This document shows positions 10,823 through 24,552 of a DNA stretch of 64,000 nucleotides, piece after piece (positions within the stretch are counted from its first letter, which is position 1; every line of letters starts with the position of its first letter). The DNA comes from Melampsora larici-populina 98AG31 (taxonomy: Eukaryota > Basidiomycota > Pucciniomycetes > Pucciniales > Melampsoraceae). The DNA is taken from assembly GCF_000204055.1 (NCBI RefSeq), contig NW_006768824.1, positions 479,704-543,703 of the forward strand, in the 5' to 3' direction. The position numbers and the translations under genes were made by a program. The notes under the pieces are model-generated. The model worked only from the letters and a program-made list of their open reading frames with translations, was not told the origin of the DNA and did no database searches.

Positions 10823-13058
10823 GTTTCCCAGGTAGGAAAGTGACCTAGGCTGGGAACATGATTGAGAGTAGACTGTGTGATGAAATCATCTTGCACTGCA
10901 CAACTGAGCCATAAAGTATATGCTACATATGTGCTAACATCTGAGTAAATCCTTAGCTATCAGCTGCATACAGATTGACTCAGTTATCTGTTCATCTGGA
11001 TAAGAAAATCTCATGTAATACATGATGTAATTTTGTTCAGACTGAGACAAGCATCTTGAAAAATTGGCTACATATATTAGCCGTTCTCAAAGTTGACCTG
11101 GTTACGAAAAACCCGGTTGACCCAGTTGACTTTCTGGCTGTGAGCTGTCAAGAAATGTCAACTTGATTCACAAAGTTACCGCCAGAAAGCAACTGGGTCA
11201 ACTGGGTTTTCTTGAAACCGGGTCAACTTTGAGCACGGCTATTACAATGGCTACTTGGTAAATATTTATGGAGCTGTTCAACCGTAGCAGAATGGGAATC
11301 TGGTCCCTAGTACCCACTTTCCCATCCAGGAACCTCTCTAATGCTAACAGTGTATATTATATTTTCTCTTCTCTGACAACGACTTTATTTCTCAGTATCA
11401 TAGAACAGATCAAAAAGTTCAAGTTGATGAAAAAAAAAGTTTTGGTAAAAGAGTTTCATAGCCAGCGAAGAAAATAAATATGAAACAGAGAATGAGAATG
11501 TGGTTGAAGATATAATGATTCTATGAACTCTTCATGATGTACCTGGAAATGATAAGTTTGTTAAACTGTCACTCTTTTTCCAGATGGCAACAACACATAC
11601 ACCTTTAGCACTTTTGAAGGATGGTGATACCAAGCTTAAAAGACTTTTGGAAAGATATTAATGAAAGATTCTAAATTGTAAAAAAGTTTGAAATGATCAT
11701 TGAAAAAGTTAATGAAAAGGACAGATCCCACTGTTTGAATTTGAATTATACCATAGTATTGAAGAATTCTGAACACAGAAGACAAAGAAGTAGAAATAAT
11801 AAATAGTTTTAGTCTTAGATAAGGATAAATCTGTAGAAAAGTTGAAAACAAATCAAAAGCTTCAAGAAAGGAGATTGAGGATTTGAAAAAAAAGAAGTGG
11901 AAGCTTTGGAAACTGGTAAACTAATCACCATAGTGGTATGTGATTGTGTTAAGAAGAATCTCACATGGAAGTTCCTTTGGCAATAGAAAACCTTTTTATA
12001 CTTATAGTCAGCATAAATGTTTTCATGCTCAGCATCAGGATCAAAGGAAGAACTACAAAAATGCCAATGACAGTGGTTCTTATGATGGATAAAGATCAGC
12101 CAGGGATGGATTACATGGAATTGATGGATGTAGACATGTCCTTTTCAAATATTGGTATTGTAATAAGTTCTGATAGTTTTATATCTTGACGCCTATTCTC
12201 GAAGTGTAATATGTGATCAGCTGAATGAGCATGATAAATAGTTCACTATAATGCGATCCATTTCGCGTTAAAAGAATCATCTGATGTTCATCTGAAATCG
12301 GGATGTTTGCTTGCCTGAAACATTGGAAAGTAACCAAAAAAAGATCAAAAAGATCAAAAGTTTTCTTCATATTCATGGTACATATCCTTTTTCATATCTT
12401 CAATAGTGTAAATTATCATTTCATTAATCTTTCATCTTTCATCTTTCATCAAAACCATTTCTTATAAATTCGTAAAATAAAAATAATCAATAATCTGAAA
12501 CCAAAGCAAATTAAACAAATCCCACCCCACGCCAAAAAAAAAGAAAACCAAATCAAACAAGGAAATTGAAATTGAAAATGAAAAAATAACAATGCAAAAA
12601 GAAAAGAAAATCAAAAAGTAAAAAAGAAATTATAAAAAGATCTAAAAGAGAAATAAGAATGATAATAATAATAAAGAAAAAAAGAAAAAAAAAGTTTTAA
12701 ATAATATAACATTCATTGTCCTTCTTTCGTTTTCAAAAATAAAAAAAAATCATGTTCTTTTTTTAATACCATCATGATCATAAAAAAAAATCTTCATCCT
12801 AACCTAAACCTTCTACACTCAAAGAGCTTATCCCACATTTAAAAATATATATAAAATACGAAAACATGATAACAATTTAAATGATCAGTTGATGAGTAAA
12901 TACGAAAAAGAGTACAAGAAATTAAAAACCGAACCCATCAGTTTCGGAATCGAAATTAAAAAAGAAAAAGAAAAACCATGTATACAAAAAGTTCAATAAA
13001 AAGAACAAACACACGCCCACACAAACATAGAAACTTAAAGATGAGTTACGTTTCTTGT
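10823..13058. other. Gene-poor AT-rich stretch
   Basis: There is no coding region I can support. It contains a foldback repeat (11079-11240), scattered short open frames with no family resemblance (11268-11477, 11965-12189), and a strongly A-rich low-complexity belt (about 12470-13010). The belt probably belongs to the region downstream of the flippase gene. Confidence 0.5.
11079..11240. repeat. Foldback MITE-like element
   Basis: The left arm begins AGCCGTTCTCAAAGTTGACC and the right arm, reverse complemented, begins AGCCGTGCTCAAAGTTGACC. Imperfect pairing continues for about 60 bp per arm through CCCAGTTGAC and CTTTCTGGC. ATT lies on both flanks. There is no coding capacity. Confidence 0.6.
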
Positions 13059-16000
13059 CTATGAAGTATCTTCTTCTTCATGTTCCTCATCATGTCGATC
13101 AGATAAGACCATTGATGAATTTAAAGAAGGAAAAGAAGGTGGATTCAATGAGTTTGATGCAAGACCTGATGATAATCGATTTGGATTCCTTTGATTAGTA
13201 CTTTGATTTAATTCTCTTCTCGGTTCAAGATCTTCAGTGGGTGGATCCAGAATCACACTTAAACCTTCTCCTGTTCTTCTCTGTGATTCATCAGTTTCTT
13301 CTTCTGGTCTGTCACTTATTCTAGTTCTATGATCGCTTCCACTCGACTTAGGTCGAGGGTGATGAATGAAATCTGAGATTCGTTTCGCCAGTTTGCTATT
13401 GTGTCCATGTGAATTTCGCGGTGATCCAATTCTGACACCTCCTGCTCCGATCTCTAGATTTCCAATACGAATGGAGCGACTCCGATCTCGACTATTTGAG
13501 GCCGCATGCCCCCTCTGAGGTGTCGCTTCAGGAATACCTATAGGTGAGAGAAAAATACAAACAACAATCAGCCCAGGGAATCAAGCATATCCTGCAAGAA
13601 CAAATGAACCACTTACTCAGTCGACTAGAATTAAATCTTCTCAACCGATTCCCGACGGCAATCTCTCCAACGCCATCAGCTTGGTCAAATCCGAACCCTC
13701 TTCCAACTCCAGACGGGGAAGCTTGACCAGTCGCCATATCATGAGTAACACTAATCGAAGTCCTAGTGCGTTCCACACGCGCTAGGCTCGGTTCAAGACT
13801 AGAATGAGTAGGTTGTTTCCTGATCATCGGCCTTCCTCCTTCGTTATTGTCATATTTGGAAAGCTCTCGAAGATATGGCATCTGAGGATCAGTTTTGTAG
13901 TCATGCTCTGGGTCGATTCGGTCAATGTATCGTAGGATTTCTAGATCACTATTGATATCCAACAAATGGAGTCAGTAGATGTCGAGTAACAAGGATATAA
14001 TCTCCAAAAGCAACGGTATCTTACGTTGGATGGTACATTTCCCGATAATACTTGACAAGATACCCTGGTAAGAGGCACAAAACAACAGTGAAGAGGATCC
14101 CGAACCACCAGTAAGGTGCAGCCCATAGATAGTAATTGTTTCCATAAACGGTTGTCCAACTATCAAACCACATCACCGTCAATGACTTCAGCTCTCAAAA
14201 GAAGGAGTCGCAGGAAAAGTTGAATAAAAGTGAGGACTCACATGAAACTAGGTTTGAAAGCTGAGTATACAGCCGTGTACAATACGATCAAGACCGGTCC
14301 CACCAAGACAAAGACGGTCATAAATGTATTCCATGCAAATTGATTCAAGGCGTGAAAAGCATTGCAAGCGATGATCACCGCCACAATCACCACTGTCGAA
14401 ACTTCATTGATATTCACGTCGATCCCATCTGATCTTGGACTGGTGGTGTCGTAAGCAAACGAGATGAAAAAGTAACACACTGCTCCTTGGTAAATCCCTT
14501 GGGCCATGTACCAAGCGAAATTCTTCAATCCAAATAATTTTCCGTCTCTTCCGACCGAATAAAGTTCAGGTACAGAGACTAAGACTCTTTGTCGAATATC
14601 TTGATCAAAAATTCCGATTCCAAGGACAGGCACTGCAGTTCCATGATCAATCAATTAGCCAGTGGTTCAAGTTCAGATGAGTTGATCCAACTTACGTAAA
14701 GTCCAGAACACGTTGTAGAACAAGAGATACTACAGAAGAAGATAAAAAGGAAAAACATCAACACATTGTACGGTTTATAAGGCCACTAGTCAGAGTCGTA
14801 GATTGAGGAACAAACTCAACTGTATATTCATAGTAAGTCGTCGTCGAGTAAGCACACCAAAATTGAAAAAACCAAAGTACAGAGATTCCAATGATTTCTT
14901 TATAAAAGAAATTCAAAATCATCCTCGAATTTCGATCATAAGACCAATGTCCATGAACAAACAATAATCTTGAGAGATAACGGAATTGCCCAATAGCATA
15001 ATCAGACGAATTCACAGCTTGTAATCCTTCTTCACCTGATACTCCAATTCCTATATCAGCAGCTTGTATCATTGATACATCATTTGCTCCGTCACCTATA
15101 GCTAAAGTCATGGAATTTGTACCGTCTTTTACCAAACTTACGATTTCGGCCTTTTGTTTGGGTGAAGTACGACAACAGACTACAGCTTGGCATCGAGTCG
15201 ATAGTTCAAGTAAAATTTCTTTGGTGAAAGCTTCCTCAAATGCATGATGTAAAGATGCACCATCGATAACAAGCCCATATCCACCTTGACGATTGCCGTT
15301 ATCTTCACCGACGATATCGTGTAGATCAATTGGCTCCTCCCCTGGTTGTGCTTGGGAGTGGGTTGAAAACCTCGAAGGTCGTCGCTCTGAATTCATAACG
15401 TAGTCTGGTGGCATTTCTTTCAGGTTTTCGACTAACTCATCGGCATCGAAAAAATCCACTAAAGCTTTTCTCATTTGACTGTAAGTTGATGACCTTGTTC
15501 CATAAGCACCACCTCGGATGACGATCAAGTTCATATCTTTCGCAATCAGATTGCACGACCGAGCGATAGCTATATAAATAATATCACAAAAGTCTCATTA
15601 GTTTACTGACAAACGTTCAAAGAAACTCCATCATGACTTACCAACAGCTGTTTCCAACTTATCACCCGTAGCCACCCAAACCTTGATACCAGCACGTTTC
15701 AATTCAGCAATAGTCTCAGGAACACCATCTTGAAGTTTGTCCTCAATAGCAGTGGCACCTAACAAGTGCAAACTGTGTTCTAATTCATCTTGAACCGCTT
15801 CAATATCTTTTTCTCTCTCAGGTCCAACTTGTGAACAAGCTGTTGTATATTTGCTCGACCAGCTTAAAAACTCATCCTCTTTCAATTGTCGACAAGCTAA
15901 GCAAAGTGTCCGTAGTCCCTGATCAGCGAATTCTTCAAGTTGATCATCTGTTTTTTTCTTGATTTCATCTTGACCTGATCCCAATCTTTCAAAAATGACG

Positions 16001-18922
16001 TTATCAGCTCCTTTGACAAGTAAAAAGATTTCTCCGGTAGGTAATCCATCTGTCGATGTTCTGGTTCGACCGTCCGATGAATCCAATCTTCGCACAACCA
16101 CGCTCATCCTCTTTCGAGCACTGGTGAATTCATTGACTTCTAAAAGTTCAAATTCATTTATTTCAGTGTCTTCATCCGCTCCATCTGCTTGATCCGCCAG
16201 TTCGATTCCTGAATCGTCCACCGCAGCTACATGATGTCGTAATTTATGTAGGCGACTGCGGGTTCGAGTTTTGGCCAAGTCCGAAGGCACTTGCAATCGC
16301 AGTACGTTTCTTTCTCGACCTCTAAAGACAAAACCTACATCTGCGGCAGCTTGTACAAGGGCAGATTCGTCAGGAGACTGAGCTTTGTACTGAATCGTGC
16401 CCGTCTCGTCTTCTGTGGCCAAGACAGTGTGACAAAGACCAAGAGTAGCAAAGAAACTGTGAATAAGTCTTGCCTGGTCCGATTTAGGGTCGGAGAGGTC
16501 GTTGATTAATCCGATATCTTGAAAGGGTTCGATTGTAGGCAATTCAGTGACCTCGGGATCTGCACTGTTTATTACTGATGGTTCGCTCGCTTTCTTCTTC
16601 AGCTTCGGACCCGTGGAATCGGATGATCCCGTGCTTAGTGATCTCGATGTGACTCGGTGAGTTGGTTTTGATGGAGTAATAGGGCTATGGAGTTGCCTGG
16701 AGTCCGCTCTCTCAAGGTCTCTCGAGGTGAATTTGGTAAGCTCGTCCGAGGGGTTGGATCCCATTGGTTCGCCACCAGCAACGGTCTCATCCTCGTCTTC
16801 TTCTACAATCGGTCCTAATCGATCTATTCCACTATATACCTTGCCACCAATGCAGCATTGTCGAAACTGCATCAAGTTTTGGGTGAGTGTTCCAGTTTTG
16901 TCACTGAAAATGTATTGGATTTGTCCAAGATCGTCAGAAAGATTCCAGGATCTAGCAATTGTACGTTTCTTGGTTGGACGATAATAAAGGTGATCATCGG
17001 CCCAGATGAACAGCGCTTGCATTGTACGGACAAATTCAATCGAGATGTAAAGAGAGATGGGTACGATATTCTGATAGGTGATCATGGCATTTGCAAATCC
17101 TACGGCGCCGTTGATATTCGGATTATCATCAGACGAATCTGAATAAACAGTCCAATACGAATTACGATCGTAGTAGTACCTTTCTGAAAGATGTGTACCG
17201 ATTCCGTTGAAAAGACACATGAGGGCAAGGATACCAAGGTTGATGAAACTAAATGACGAACGAGGGGGTAAGACAGATGATCAGAAAGTTGAAATCGATG
17301 ATTATAGAAAGAGCAAAGAGATTTGCGAGACTACTAACACCATGGGGTTCATGAGACGTTCGACTTTACTTCGTTTAGAAGGGGTTCCACTCGAATTCAT
17401 CATGATCTTCGTGTCAGGCCCAGTGAATACCACTACTCCAATCACCCAGTCTGTATTACGAACAACGGTACCCCTCAGCAACATGGTATTGAGATTGACA
17501 GCCACGCGTAATGCATCGTGTCCATCTTTGGATTTCTCGGTTGGTTCAAGCGACTGGGACTTGACGGAATTCGGTTTGATTTCGGGGAAGATGAGAGCAG
17601 CATTGTACTTGAATAGATTCGGATCCGGTGCCTCACTCTCAATGACAAATCGATTTCTAGGATCTTGAGTTTTGAGACAGTCGGAGACCGAGCGTAGATG
17701 GCTGAGTTCTTTGATCGCATGACGTGATTTGAGGTTAGTCTCGCCATCCAAATTCTTCGTCTCAATGAAACACACGTTCTCTTCCTCATCAGAAGTAGAA
17801 CAGATGATGATATCGGCAGGTACGGCTTCATCATTTCGAAGCCTAACAAGATCTCCAACTCTCAAATCTTCCCATGCGGATCTTCTGAATTTAACTTCCC
17901 GGTGTTGATGATGATCATGCGGACGATTTAGCGAAACAGGGGATTGAAGATCGCGGTCAAGACGAGAAGGTAGAGACGAATGACCAGTATGCAATTTCTC
18001 AAGTTTATCCGGTGACTTTGAAACTTTCACTTTTCGATCCCACCAATGTTTCTTTACGATTGTGGGTCCGTCTGGAATTGAAGCCTGAGGTTGTAATTCG
18101 CTTGCGAGGAGGGCAGCATCTTTGTTACCTTCGGGTTTTCTTTGAAGCCACTTGAATTTAAAGGGACTCTGCTTCGGTTGCGTCAAGTTTGGATTGAGAT
18201 AGTCAGACGAAGGCGATGATGCTGATGATCTCAAGATGTGAACGACTTGTTTGTTAGTATTAGAATCCGCTTGATGTCGTTTTACATCCTCGTAGGCATC
18301 CTTGGCGGCCGTTACGCCTAGTACGACGAGTAGTGGAAGACATGCCAAGATAGGGGAGACTTGAGAGAATTTGGGGATGAATTGGAGGATGACGAGAACT
18401 GTAGGAAAGATGAAAACAGAAGGAAAGATTGAGAGTGATTAGAGTGTATGGTCAAGATGGTAAATAGGAGTGAATATAGATGTATGCGTGATCAAATGAA
18501 AAGCACTGAACTAAGGAAGAAAACGTTTGCGATCCTCCTGAATTGTTCGAGTAAGTTACGCGGAATGAAAGTGATGAGCGAATATTTGGCAGTCCTAATC
18601 TGATTACTCGGGTAAAGCCAAGACTGAAGAAATTTCACCACAAGTTAGTAAGATGGTATTGATTGAGAAAGGAATAAAGAATTAGACTGACTGGTAGTGG
18701 TTTACCGATGATAGGTTGGTTGTGTTTATCTGATTTCCATGCAGTGTTAGGTAGTGGTAAATTGATTGAGACTAGACGAGGTAAACGAGGACCGAGACGA
18801 GGTTGAAAGATGTTAGAGATGTCAAAGGTAGTAAGTTTATCGAGTTTCTTGAGGAAGGGTGATTGACGATGGAGTGTTGAGAGTGGAATTTGATGGTTTG
18901 ATGACGATTGATGACGATCCAT
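13059..18922 (-). CDS. P4-type phospholipid-translocating ATPase (flippase)
   Basis: This is a membrane pump that moves phospholipids from the outer to the cytosolic leaflet at ATP cost. Exons (minus): 18922-18692, 18623-18512, 18398-17339, 17248-15642, 15569-14821, 14729-14696, 14632-14242, 14159-14025, 13948-13617 and 13537-13059. They sum to 5130 nt in continuous phase, giving 1709 aa. P4 marks are visible: [20 protein letters not shown] before the first membrane pair, DGETNLK near residue 332 (actuator loop), the phosphorylation site DKTGTLT with Asp near 584, [47 protein letters not shown] near 1162, and a hydrophobic C-terminal membrane block. Insertions before DGET and after DKTGT are long and Ser/Pro rich. 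The C-terminus is polar and acidic (EEHEEEDTS). The Dnf or ATP10-like subfamily cannot be decided by eye. The gene looks intact. Confidence 0.93.
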
Positions 18923-21900
18923 ATTGTAGAATTAGAAAGTAGTGATGATTATCGAGGGTATGGGTTTTGATATTTTCAAATTGTGAATTTAAACTATCGA
19001 TAGAATTCGATTTGAGTTTGAGTAGTATCTGATCCAGTTTCTTCTTGATGGTGATTAATCGATTAGTTAGGTGTAAAAGAGATGGTAGAAGTGTCTAAAA
19101 TGTTCGATAGTAAAAGTCAAAAGTATGAAGTTGAGGTGTTAGTAATGAAGAACTAGATCTAGATTGAATCGAATTGAATGGAATGGTGCTTTTAGTCAAC
19201 AAGCAATCACAGAAAACTATGGATGACTAATACTTGATAACCACTTGATGCTTCTTCAAGAGCTCAGATTCAAATTAAATGGAAGAAATCAGGATGAAAA
19301 AGAAACGTACCATCAAGTCTTCTCGATTTGAACTTCAACTAATCTCTTGATCAAAATAAAATTGGTTTCATTAATAGCCAAGTTGATGAATGCTTTGAAC
19401 TTTGACTGATTTGGTCGATTCCTTCATTCGCTTTGTTGTATATAGGTTCGTTGGTTAAAATAAATGAATTTACTTCTTTGATCAGCCTTCCTTTAAAAAC
19501 ACTTTCAAACTATTCCACTTTGACACATTCTAAGACGATTCCGTCATCAAACCTTTGGCTCGAACAGAAATCTCAATAGATCTTCAATTCTTCACCCCCT
19601 CAATGTTTACAGCCGACCGTAAACAAATTGACAGTTAGGCCGGGTCCAGAACTTAAGTTAATATCTCATAACTCCGATTACGAGGCCGACCACTGACCAG
19701 CCGTCAGCCAGGGGTAGACTTTGAACCACAAACTGGAATTCAATCTAATGTGCAATGGCGTGCAGATGGCTATGCAGAAGCTCAACTCCGACCTACAAAT
19801 CCGGAAGATTGATTTTCGGTGGTGAACTTCAATCTCCAACTTGGGAACGAATCACATCCGATTGATCATTCGAAGGAATCAGTCAAGTAAACAGCTCGCA
19901 GTTGTTTACAAAATTGCCCACGCGCTCCCACCCTTGGGCCTTTACCGCGTTCAAAGTTTCACAATCGTTATCACAAAAGAACTGAAACACTTGAGATCCT
20001 TCAACACACGCTTCATATGGCGAGGTACGGCCTGGTACGGCAACATGTTGCTGAGCTTAACTCGTATTGCCAACTTGCACAGGCTCAAGACGATAATCAG
20101 TATCTCTGGTCGACAAGTGAGTCCTCCCGTTTCCTCTCTGGGTTCCAGTTCACCCACCGTGGTGTTCCGTCAAGTGAATTTAATCCGCATTGATGATATC
20201 CGCCCGCGGCAAATGTGCAAACAAATGACAAAATAACTTCCTCGGTGACGCACAGCAGTACATACTTCATCAACAAAATCTCTTGAAGGGTCGTGGATTA
20301 TATTCTATATCCTATCTCCTAAGGATGCTGTACACATTCTTCAACACACTCCATCCCCACGGCTCTTTGTTAAGCTGACATATCAAATCACACGATTTTG
20401 ATCTTTAAAAGTGTCTCTTTGCAACACTTTGCTTTTGATAAGCCTTTGCAACTTACGGAGGTCTTGACATGAGACCAGCGTGACCTGAATCAGGAAGCAA
20501 AATTGATGCATATCTTGCCGATGTTTATACTAACAGCGCATGATTGAGGAATCTGTGATCAGCTGTGAAATTCAAGCATGATTGTTGACCCCTGATAATT
20601 GCAGACCTACTTACTCTGGCAAATCACACTTTTGGAACAAACCTCCACTTGGTTCCATATGGTCACAAACTTGCAATGTGGCTGAGATTTTCATCCTCTG
20701 TGGCAATGCTTTAGATGCCATTTTGGAAAAAAGAATAGCTTTCTTCAATTTGAAACCCATCCATATTCTCCATAAAAAAGGCTACTTTCAGTAAAAAGAA
20801 TATACAAAACTTCCTGGAAGAAAGTGTGAAGATCAATACCAAAACCTATCAACAAAATCATAGTATTTTGGCATCATGTTATTTCAAAACATGATTTATC
20901 AAATGCTTATGTTTACCAATATCCCATCATCATGACACACCTTACCACTCTTAACCCAGCATCCACAATAGTCCACCACTGAAGTCATATGGGATCCCCT
21001 TGATTCAGCACTCACAGCCCATCATCCACACAGGTATATCAGTTGGATCAAAAGATATCATACCAATGCATCATGTACCGCACCATGACAATCCAAGTCA
21101 GTGTATCACTCACATATGCCATCATTAGAAATTGAATTCTGGACATACATTCATGTCTCATAGTAAATGGAGAGATTTTAGGAAAATTTCCATGAGAGAT
21201 CAAAAGGAAGATTTTCAAATGATGAAGTTTTTGTAGGGCCTATGTAGTGACTGGAAAAGATTGTTATTTTTAACTTGAGCTTTACTCTAAATCTCAAGAT
21301 GTCCATTGTCTAAATTGTATGATCAGACAAAGAATTTTTTAATCCTCTTGATAGTAGAAGAGAAAATTATTATTACTAACAGCAGAATTGGTCTTGTCAT
21401 CTGATGTTTGTTAGCTCACACAACAGCCAATATTGAACAAGGACCATCTTGAGTCAAATGGATTTTATTATCTTTTCATGCCCATACCCATGATCTTCCT
21501 TGGAAAAAAAAATAACAATTCCCACCTATCTTCAGTTTAACTGGACTAATAATAATCAAAATTTCAAAGCAGATATCTTTTTGGGGATAAAAATTGAGTT
21601 GGATAAATCAATCAAATATTTCAACTCAAACAACAAGGTTCACCCCTTAGTCAATGACCAAATTTTTATATTGGGTTATCAATTTGCCTGACCTGTGAGC
21701 TGTAAATCTGCACACCATGAAGTTTCATAGTACATCATTGACATTCCACGCTGAGGCACTCAATATCCTTGATCTCAGATGGTATATATATCAAGCTCAG
21801 TCTTAGATTTCAACCAGAAAGATCTTCTTTTTATCTGATGCATTCACATTTACAAAACAAAATTACTCCAAAAACTTTGAGGTCCACCTGGAATCCAAGG

Positions 21901-22340
21901 AGAACTGATTTTAGACACAGATCATCTGGAGTCCTGCATGTGATATGTATACTTATGCTCCCAAATATTAGCATTTATGTTGTGGAGATCTCTCAAGAAT
22001 CAAGATCCTCCACAGAACTTCTTCAACTATCAACCTAAAATTCTGTGTAGAATGATGAGATCACCGTTATCAGTATGTGAATGGCGAGCTGGAGAGCCCA
22101 GTAGAGCCCTCAAGGTCAAAGGATGTGATGAACAGTTGACAGATTAGCAGTGGTCTTGTACTCTGAGTCTGAATCTTGAGGAGGACCGCCATTTTGAATT
22201 TCACATGACACCCGACGTTTCGCGGGGCCATCCGACGCGCGGCCCGATCCTGGCCTCTTGGACTTGGAGGCCGGCCCCCCCAAAATATTTCTCTGATCAA
22301 AACTCTCATCGCATTCTTCTTCCGATTGGCACTATCAAAA
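18923..22340. other. Intergenic region between divergent flippase and MAP1 genes
   Basis: The two host genes are transcribed away from each other, so both promoters lie here. I see no convincing gene or repeat family in the 3.4 kb. Short open frames (for example 19841-20236, 21769-22038) lack codon regularity and family resemblance. The last 150 bp before MAP1 are GC-richer (CGGCCCCCCC), as expected for a promoter or 5' UTR. Confidence 0.5.
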
Positions 22341-24552
22341 ATGTCCGAATCAGCTCCTCGCCCATGTTCTACCCCCGGTTGTGCCAAAGTTGCCTCTTCC
22401 CTAGAGTGTCCTAAATGCAAGCAGTGAGCCATGGTTCGATCACAACACTTAATTATCAATCACTGACGAAATTTTCAAATATCGCTTTCGAATCAAAAGA
22501 GATGTGAACCAACCTTCAAGATTCTTCTGCTCACAGGAATGTTTCAAGAAAGTTTGGCCGGCTCATAAATCAACCTATCATTCCAACATTCCTGCCCCAA
22601 AGGTGGATGAAAGTTATACTGGTCCTCCTAATAGTAAGTAATTTTGAGACATGTGAGCCTTCTGCGCGCGACACAAGTTTCCACAATCAATTTCCAAAAG
22701 ACTGTGACTGACGACATATAACTCGTTGGTCTGGCTAGCTTACGATCCATTTGACGAGAGCAATCTAGAAAGCTTTCATTTGCGGAATCGTACTAGACGT
22801 TCATCCAGAGAAAAGGGTCCTTATGTCTACACTGGTTCGCTCAGAGCTTGTTATCCGATCGAGAATCTTCCCAGACGATCTGTCCCAGATCACATCGTTT
22901 TACGTTAGTTCTCGAAAAACCGCTGGACCGTTCATATTCTAGCTATCATCATTCTGATGCCATCACCTTCTCAAACACCATCACCTTCTGGAACCCCATA
23001 ATTTCATTGGCCTAGCCGATTATGCCGGAGATTGTGAGTTTTCACTGGCAGGTCTTTCCAATGTTTTCTCAGTCATTTCTCACGGCTTGAAAGAAGTATG
23101 TATCATGCTTACCATCCGGTCTCTGACTTAATTCTCTGATGAGATTAACCTTTACCAGTACAAACTGGTTCTTCTCCGTCTGAGCAGGCCGTGTCTGGTC
23201 ATAGGCTCGGAAAACCACTGAAACCCGAAGAAATTGAAGGGATGAGAAAAGTCTGTAAAGTGAGTCTGTGAAGAGATGAAAACACGTTGATCTGGATGGA
23301 ATTCTGACAATCAGATCTGACATCTTCACATTGCCAAGTTGGCTCGTGAAGTTCTGGATCTCGCAGCTTCTCACGTTAAACCTGGCATCACGACCTTGGA
23401 GTTGGACAAGATTGTTCATGACGCTTGTATAGAGCGAGACTCGTATCCTTCTCCACTTGGATGTTTGTTTGAGATCTCTTTCTTGCTCCTTTTTTGAAAT
23501 CCCTGGAGAATTGACCTCAAAAACGTTATCTAAATCCTAGATGTGATGTTCCCACGTAGTGTGTGTACCAGTGTGAATGAAGTCATATGTCACGGTAAGT
23601 TATCATAGCGAGAATTTCAGCACTCAGATTTGGTCAAAATGCTCACGTAGCATCTCTTCTGTAGGAATTCCTGACGCTCGCCCTCTCCAAGAAGGCGATA
23701 TCGTGAACTTGGACGTAACACTGTATCATCAAGGGTCCGTTACTCGTCACGTTATTGTTATCTCGAGGTCAAACCAACTTTATTTGTCGCTTATTCTTGG
23801 TATGATCGAATATCATTGCGATCAATAGCTTCCACGGCGATCTCAACGCTACATATCCAGTAGGAAAGATTTCTCCTGAGGCAGAAGCTCTTATCAAAAA
23901 TACTAGAAGATGTTTAGATCGAGCAATTGCGATTTGTAAACCCGGTACACTTTTTAGAGAGATCGGAAATGTGATTGAACCGATGGCCAAAAAGGTCGGA
24001 CTTAACGTCAATAAACGTTACTGTGGACATGGGATCAACCAGTTGAGTAACTTGTCAAGACCACACCAACGTTGTGACGTCGATATTGACATGGCACATA
24101 TGCACCTTTCTGTAGACTTTTCCATTGTGCTCCAAATATACCTCATTACGCTCGCTCGAAGACAATTGGTGAGATGAAGCCCGGGATGGTAAGTGGCTCC
24201 GGCCTCGGTTGACTGTTAAGTGAGACTACGATTCTGATTGTCAATCCATGCGGCGCTGTACAGGTTTTCACAATTGAGCCCATGATCAATGAAGGTGTAT
24301 CAGATGAGGATCATTGGCCAGATAAGTAAGTGCCAGATAATCTTCTCGCCTGCTACACAAATCTTTTGCTCAATTTGGTTTCAACATCAAAGTTGGACAG
24401 CTGTAACACGGGATGGGAAACGGTCTGCTCAATTTGAGGAAACGCTACTCATAACAACAACTGGAGTGGAAGTCCTGACTGCCCAGCCAGGTTGGAAACT
24501 GCCATCAGAGTTTGAATCAATTGCAGCAGGAACCGTATGTGGAGCTGATTGA
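22341..24552 (+). CDS. MAP1: Methionine aminopeptidase 1
   Basis: The enzyme removes the initiator methionine from nascent proteins in the cytosol. Twelve exons fit in phase (1236 nt, 411 aa): 22341-22423, 22521-22633, 22739-22903, 23016-23033, 23159-23259, 23339-23462, 23541-23594, 23665-23734, 23829-24041, 24116-24188, 24264-24325 and 24393-24552. The N-terminus carries the ribosome-associated zinc-finger region of type 1 enzymes ([19 protein letters not shown], then [16 protein letters not shown]). The pita-bread catalytic domain has all five metal ligands: Asp236 (NLDVTLY), Asp247 ([10 protein letters not shown]), His310 (CGHGIN), Glu343 (FTIEPMI) and Glu374 (AQFEETLL). Length and ligand spacing match eukaryotic type 1 enzymes. 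Exon 4 is only 18 nt. The start is the first ATG in frame with the zinc finger. No lesion was seen. Confidence 0.95.

Noticed and set aside
15995..17142. Several plus-strand open frames inside the flippase gene
   Set aside because: They are antisense shadows of exon 4 of the P4-ATPase, which is well supported.
22070..22459. 129-codon minus-strand frame over the MAP1 start
   Set aside because: It is antisense to the GC-rich MAP1 promoter and first exon, with no protein-like motif.
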